Shown here one piece after another: positions 51,524-55,356 of a stretch of DNA of 55,356 nucleotides. The position numbers and the translations under genes are program-made. The DNA lies in contig JABDHI010000012.1 in NCBI GenBank assembly GCA_013285655.1, forward strand, positions 1-55,356, given 5' to 3'. This DNA comes from Bacteroidota bacterium. GTDB lineage: Bacteria > Bacteroidota > Bacteroidia > JABEUT01. The notes below the pieces were generated by a model, which ran no database searches, had not been told where the DNA came from, and saw only the letters and a list, made by a program, of their open reading frames with translations. Position 1 is the first letter of the stretch. Every line of letters begins with the position of its first letter.

Positions 51524-52717
51524 TTACTTTATAACCCCTAGTTCCTTACCAACTTTAGTAAACGCTGCAATAGCTTTATCTAAATGTTCCCTAGTATGTG
51601 CTGCTGATAATTGAACACGGATACGGGCTTGTCCTTTAGCAACGACTGGGTAGAAGAAGCCAATTACGTAAATACCTTCTTGCAATAATCTGTCAGCCAT
51701 GTTTTGTGACAGCTTAGCATCGTAAAGCATTACAGGCACAATTGGGTGTATACCGGGTTTAATATCAAATCCCGCTTTGGTCATTCCTTCGCGGAAATAA
51801 AGCGCATTATTCATTACCTTATCACGTAATTCGGTTGTGCTGCTTAATAGATCGAATACCCCAATTGCGGCACCTGCAATAACAGGAGCTAATGAGTTAG
51901 AGAATAAATATGGCCTTGAACGTTGGCGAAGCATATCTATTATCTCTTTACGTCCACTTACATAGCCACCCATTGCACCACCTAAAGCTTTGCCTAATGT
52001 TCCGGTAAGTATATCTATCTTGCCCATTACATCAGCATACTCATGCGTACCGCGGCCCGTTTTGCCTACAAAGCCGGTAGAATGGCTATCGTCAACCATT
52101 ACAAGGGCTTTGTACTTTTCAGCTAATGCAACAATCTCTTTTAATTTGGCAATGTAACCATCCATCGAGAATACCCCATCAGTAATAATTATTTTAAAAC
52201 GATCTGTAGATGCTGCTTTCAATTGCTCCTCCAAATCGTTCATGTCTGAGTTCTTATAACGGTAACGTTTTGCTTTACACAAGCGAACACCATCTATAAT
52301 AGATGCATGGTTAAGTTCGTCAGAGATTAATGCGTCTTGTTCACCGAAGAGCGGCTCAAATACACCACCGTTAGCATCAAAACAAGCAGCGTACAATATG
52401 GTATCCTCTGTATGTAGGAACTTCGATATCTTTTCTTCCAGTGTTTTATGTATATCCTGGGTACCACAAATAAAGCGCACCGATGACATTCCATAACCAT
52501 GCATATCTAATGCTTTTTTAGCAGATGCAATTACTTGCGGGTGAGAAGAAAGACCTAAGTAGTTGTTGGCACAAAAGTTAATTACATCTTTCCCTCCCTG
52601 AACTGTAATATCTGCTCCTTGCGGACTGGTAATAATACGTTCACGTTTAAAGAGCCCTGCTTCTTCAATGCCTTTTAGTTCTGTATTGAGGTGTTTGTGA
52701 AAATCTTCGTTGTACAT
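51524..52717 (-). CDS. kbl: Glycine C-acetyltransferase (2-amino-3-ketobutyrate CoA ligase)
   Basis: 397 residues, a PLP-dependent alpha-oxoamine synthase. It cleaves 2-amino-3-oxobutyrate with CoA to glycine and acetyl-CoA, the second step of threonine breakdown. The N-terminal [66 protein letters not shown] (PLP-ring interaction), and [17 protein letters not shown] with the PLP lysine are all visible. The threonine dehydrogenase (tdh) that usually supplies its substrate is not in this window. The gene stands alone on its strand with its start 54 bases from the next gene's stop. Confidence 0.95.
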   Translation of the reverse strand: MYNEDFHKHLNTELKGIEEAGLFKRERIITSPQGADITVQGGKDVINFCANNYLGLSSHPQVIASAKKALDMHGYGMSSVRFICGTQDIHKTLEEKISKFLHTEDTILYAACFDANGGVFEPLFGEQDALISDELNHASIIDGVRLCKAKRYRYKNSDMNDLEEQLKAASTDRFKIIITDGVFSMDGYIAKLKEIVALAEKYKALVMVDDSHSTGFVGKTGRGTHEYADVMGKIDILTGTLGKALGGAMGGYVSGRKEIIDMLRQRSRPYLFSNSLAPVIAGAAIGVFDLLSSTTELRDKVMNNALYFREGMTKAGFDIKPGIHPIVPVMLYDAKLSQNMADRLLQEGIYVIGFFYPVVAKGQARIRVQLSAAHTREHLDKAIAAFTKVGKELGVIK

Positions 52718-52770
52718 AATGTGTGTTTATATCGCAAATGTAAAAAAATGGATGCAGTAGGATAGTGATT

Positions 52771-53157
52771 TTATTTCTTCTTCTTTTTCTTCGGCTTGGG
52801 TATCTTTCCAATTCGTGGGTCACCGTGCAATACAAGCTCACAGGCTTTTATTACCAAAGGCTCAAAGTCCTCATCATCGGCCTGTAACATTTGCCAACCG
52901 GTTTCGCCGTTTCCATTATTAAGTACCGATACTGAGATAAGCGAAGGTAATTCTTTCTTCAGGCTTTTATGATGCTCATGGCCTGTAGCTATCCATACCC
53001 CGTTTACTTCAGGATGTGTTTTGCGATCGCGTAAAATGAAAACTATTTTTTCGCCGACATATACAGCGTAACTACCAAACATGGGGTTTATCCTTGGCTC
53101 AAGTTGCATCAGGTAATCTACTACAAAGTAAAATGGTATGTTATGCGAACGTGGCAT
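52771..53157 (-). CDS. Hypothetical protein with TfoX-like outline and Lys-rich tail
   Basis: 128 residues. PRINPMFGSYAVYVGEKIVFILRDR resembles the core of TfoX/Sxy N-terminal domains (MFGGxGxY...), but the rest is not a clear match, so the assignment is tentative. It ends in an unusual tail of PKPKKKKKK. No signal or membrane segment is seen. The start overlaps the upstream MmcQ/YjbR gene region by a 1-base gap (53157 versus 53159), so the two are surely co-transcribed and may work together. The function is unknown. Confidence 0.7.
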   Translation of the reverse strand: MPRSHNIPFYFVVDYLMQLEPRINPMFGSYAVYVGEKIVFILRDRKTHPEVNGVWIATGHEHHKSLKKELPSLISVSVLNNGNGETGWQMLQADDEDFEPLVIKACELVLHGDPRIGKIPKPKKKKKK

Positions 53158-53158
53158 T

Positions 53159-53491
53159 TTACTTAAGCAATTTTTTAGGCACTTTGTCTTTTATCAATTC
53201 GTACGATTGTTTTACATATGCCTCCAGTTCCTTGCGTTTCAGAACGTTAATGTCTTTAAGGCAAACCCATTTGTTACGAGCCAGATAAGGTGCTGGTATA
53301 AATCCTGGACGAAGTGATAGTTCGTCAAATTCTTCCGGGGTAACTTTAAAAGTAATACTCAGTTCACCCTGCAAAGGCACGACACAGAACATTTTACTGC
53401 CAATACAAAAACATAGGTCATTCTCCCATTTTACATCCTCGGTGGCATACGGCAGTTTTTTGCAGAAGGCACGAATGTCTTCAATATTCAT
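53159..53491 (-). CDS. MmcQ/YjbR family protein
   Basis: 110 residues. The family pattern is clear: IEDIRAFCKKLPYATEDVKWENDLCFCIGSKMFCV, FKVTPEEFDELSLRPGFIPAPYLARNKWVCL and YVKQSYELI. The fold is a small alpha/beta domain related to CyaY-like proteins; members have been described as DNA-binding, but the role is not settled. It sits between the DUF3857 gene (3 bases upstream on the minus strand) and the TfoX-like gene (1 base downstream), so the three form one operon. It is cytoplasmic, with no signal peptide. Confidence 0.92.
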   Translation of the reverse strand: MNIEDIRAFCKKLPYATEDVKWENDLCFCIGSKMFCVVPLQGELSITFKVTPEEFDELSLRPGFIPAPYLARNKWVCLKDINVLKRKELEAYVKQSYELIKDKVPKKLLK

Positions 53492-53494
53492 GAC

Positions 53495-55356
53495 TTAGTT
53501 TTTCTGTAAGAATAGAACAATCTTATTAAAATCGGCAGAGGCATTAATTACATTACGAAACTGCTCATACATATTAACAGGGTAACGTAATTGCGAATAA
53601 TACTCATCGCAATAAACGGTAACAGTATTGCCATCAGTTTTATAATATGAATGGAATTCCATGGTATGTGAATCGCTGGAAGCACCGTCGTACACATCCA
53701 TATTAACAGCATCAAGGTTGGTTACCTTGTATCCATCGGGTATAGTGAATTTTATTTCCCTGTGGTAGCCGTGGTTGTAGTGATTCTCGATTGGAGTATG
53801 CCTTACTGAATCGTGATATAATTGGCTCTGTGGCCCGATAAGTGCGCCTATCTTAAAGAGATACTTGTTTCCTGCTTTTTCTAGTACGCTGTTGGTGCTA
53901 AAATCAGCTTCAATAACAAATGGTTTCTGAAAAATATCCGCTTCATTGTAACCAGATACTTTTTCGTTGGTTGGCTTTGCATCTTCAAATATCGACTTGA
54001 ATAGTTTATCTATAAACTCCTTACGGTCTTGATCAGCCAAGTAGTTATAAAAAGGCTGAAATGAATAAGCCTCGTAACCTGAGAAAGTTTGCTTAAAATG
54101 CATATTTACCACAGTCATATCAAAGTCGAACTTTACATCGGCATATATTTTGCTACCTGTTTTTTTGTAGTCGTTGCAAGGTAGGTCGCGTACCTGGCCT
54201 ACGCCTGTTTGCACATCTTTTCCAATAACTACCGAATGCATGAAGTAACCTTTCTGGCATATCCATTCAGCAGGCATAAAACCATAACGAGACGCAGCCT
54301 CGGTAGGAGCTATGTAGTTATTGGTGGTTGGAAAATAGATCAGATACTTCTGTAAATAGGTCCATGAATCAAAATCACCATCGAATGGCTTATCGAACCT
54401 ATCTGAGGTCATTACAATTTGATGTTTTATGTTGGCCGCATTAAACAGTAAGTGGTATAATTTCAGTACACCCGTCTCATCGCAAACGTGATTTTTGAAT
54501 ATTACAGGTAATGAGGAAGCATCGGCTCCTGCAACATCTTGACGTACCACAATGGTACCTTTAATAACGCTTTCAATATGACGTATTTTAATTTCATCCG
54601 TCATATTCTTCATCTTCATGGTATCAATTACCTTCTCAGCCGTTTTCAAATCTTGCTTGTCACTTTGTTTGTCAAGCACATCAAAAAGCTTCTGGCAAAA
54701 ATCGCTGTATGAATACAGGCGTGCATCGGGATCTTTAGCCTTATTATAAGCCAAGGCATATTCCATGCGCATTAATGCGCCATCTTCTGCCGAAAAATCT
54801 TCATGATCGTAACCTTCAATATCATGGCCTATTGCAAAAATGTGGCGTTTGGTATCCATGGTAGAATCGAGTACCATATCAGGAAATCCGTTATAGCTCT
54901 TTGCAACAAACACTAAATGCTTAGGCGAATAAATGTCTACATCAACCAATTTATGTAAGGCTGTCCTCCTTATATATTCTGTGCTGTAAATGCGGACCGG
55001 TCTTCTAACGGTATACAAATACTCTACTTCGCCGCCTGTCTCGATACCATCTATAGCCAATATTCTAAATGGCCCCTGATTCTGATAATTGTCAACGTCC
55101 TTTATGTTCTTAGAGTTTAACGGAGTTACCTTGCCATCAGGACTAATTGCTCTAGCTTTAAGGTCAATTACTTTTACGCCTTCGCCTAACTGTATATAAA
55201 CGGTGTTGTTTTCCTCAATGGCTTTATCAGAATTAACACGTACAATAAAATGGCGTGTTATATATAACGATAATGTATCTTCTGAATCGAAGAAGTATTC
55301 CAGTATACGTTTGTCTTTAATTACCACCTCTATACGCTTCCTTTCTGCACCTGAAA
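53495..55356 (-). CDS. DUF3857/transglutaminase-like domain protein, 5'-truncated by window edge
   Basis: The reading frame continues without a stop to base 55356, so the true start lies outside; a GTG at 55327 is an internal codon. The visible 620 residues start with the DUF3857 domain (RHFIVRVNSDKAIEENNTVYIQLGEGVKVIDLKARAISPDGKV, then EYLYTVRRP). A transglutaminase-like region follows (DETGVLKLYHLLFNAANIKHQIVMTSDRFDKPFDGDF) and a DUF3858-like C-terminal part (VIEADFSTNSVLEKAGNKYLFKIG, HREIKFTIPDGYKV). The family is a periplasmic or secreted group common in Bacteroidota, often with a signal peptide. The catalytic Cys-His-Asp is not fully recognisable. It is the first visible gene of an operon with MmcQ and the TfoX-like gene. 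Confidence 0.85.
   Translation of the reverse strand, partial: SGAERKRIEVVIKDKRILEYFFDSEDTLSLYITRHFIVRVNSDKAIEENNTVYIQLGEGVKVIDLKARAISPDGKVTPLNSKNIKDVDNYQNQGPFRILAIDGIETGGEVEYLYTVRRPVRIYSTEYIRRTALHKLVDVDIYSPKHLVFVAKSYNGFPDMVLDSTMDTKRHIFAIGHDIEGYDHEDFSAEDGALMRMEYALAYNKAKDPDARLYSYSDFCQKLFDVLDKQSDKQDLKTAEKVIDTMKMKNMTDEIKIRHIESVIKGTIVVRQDVAGADASSLPVIFKNHVCDETGVLKLYHLLFNAANIKHQIVMTSDRFDKPFDGDFDSWTYLQKYLIYFPTTNNYIAPTEAASRYGFMPAEWICQKGYFMHSVVIGKDVQTGVGQVRDLPCNDYKKTGSKIYADVKFDFDMTVVNMHFKQTFSGYEAYSFQPFYNYLADQDRKEFIDKLFKSIFEDAKPTNEKVSGYNEADIFQKPFVIEADFSTNSVLEKAGNKYLFKIGALIGPQSQLYHDSVRHTPIENHYNHGYHREIKFTIPDGYKVTNLDAVNMDVYDGASSDSHTMEFHSYYKTDGNTVTVYCDEYYSQLRYPVNMYEQFRNVINASADFNKIVLFLQKN

Noticed and set aside
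1-55356. tRNA, rRNA or CRISPR array
   Set aside because: No cloverleaf-like GTTCGA-type segments in spacers, no rRNA-like stretches, and no regularly spaced direct repeats outside protein-repeat coding regions were noticed; a tRNA/CRISPR program run would settle this.

Overview
The window looks like a piece of a Bacteroidota chromosome, probably a gliding or environmental lineage near Chitinophagales/Sphingobacteriales. The evidence is the gene content: four proteins with C-terminal type IX secretion (T9SS) sorting domains, a 1102-residue SecA, many SCKK-type lipoproteins, DUF1800/DUF1501, DUF5777 and SprB-like repeat proteins. It also has TTTG-N19/20-TAnnTTTG promoters and A+T-rich spacers. 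I saw no rRNA, tRNA or CRISPR array. Both ends cut genes: a Crp/Fnr regulator at the left and a DUF3857/transglutaminase-like protein at the right.

Layout. 1-9.7 kb: regulator end, two tandem paralogous lipoproteins, a small membrane protein coupled to an aminopeptidase P, an alpha/beta hydrolase, the DUF1800-DUF1501 pair, then on the minus strand an acetyltransferase, selD and a MaoC-like hydratase. 9.8-17.2 kb: a compact envelope redox region around an ECF sigma factor. It contains two copies of a cytochrome-like lipoprotein plus DUF5777 barrel, a Rieske lipoprotein, a CXXCH-bearing T9SS protein, a YceI protein and a sigma partner with one membrane segment and a C-terminal barrel. Four copies of one ECF-type promoter (ACCCAAC, 16-17 nt, CATCT) precede the four transcription units, so the sigma factor probably controls itself and its flanking genes. 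17.3-20 kb: two paralogous Omp85-like barrels. 20-23.3 kb: secA.

23.34-29.24 kb: a roughly 5.9 kb integrated element. A tyrosine recombinase lies next to the secA 3' end. A 16-bp direct repeat (15/16), which is the last codons and stop of secA, marks both ends, and a 21-bp repeat (20/21) lies just inside each end. The cargo is a three-gene operon: an in-frame chimera of an excisionase-like helix-turn-helix N-terminus with a truncated type I specificity subunit (HsdS), then an SMC/ABC-like AAA ATPase, then an HNH endonuclease. The ATPase-HNH pair resembles Septu-like and restriction-associated defence modules, but no HsdM or HsdR is present. This is the best candidate for an unusual system, together with the ECF redox regulon.

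29.3-55.4 kb: lipoproteins and surface proteins (PHB-depolymerase-like esterase, an 823-residue repeat protein, a 1364-residue SprB-repeat adhesin) interspersed with housekeeping genes: nadK, a XerC/D recombinase, hpf, an amino acid permease, selU, a CCG-domain Fe-S protein, panD, a flippase-like membrane protein, an ADP-heptose-type adenylyltransferase, thiL and kbl. SelD and SelU together imply selenophosphate-dependent 2-selenouridine modification of tRNA. A 792-base gene-poor stretch (39.7-40.5 kb) holds an inverted repeat and a CTCTGCG-type dispersed repeat.
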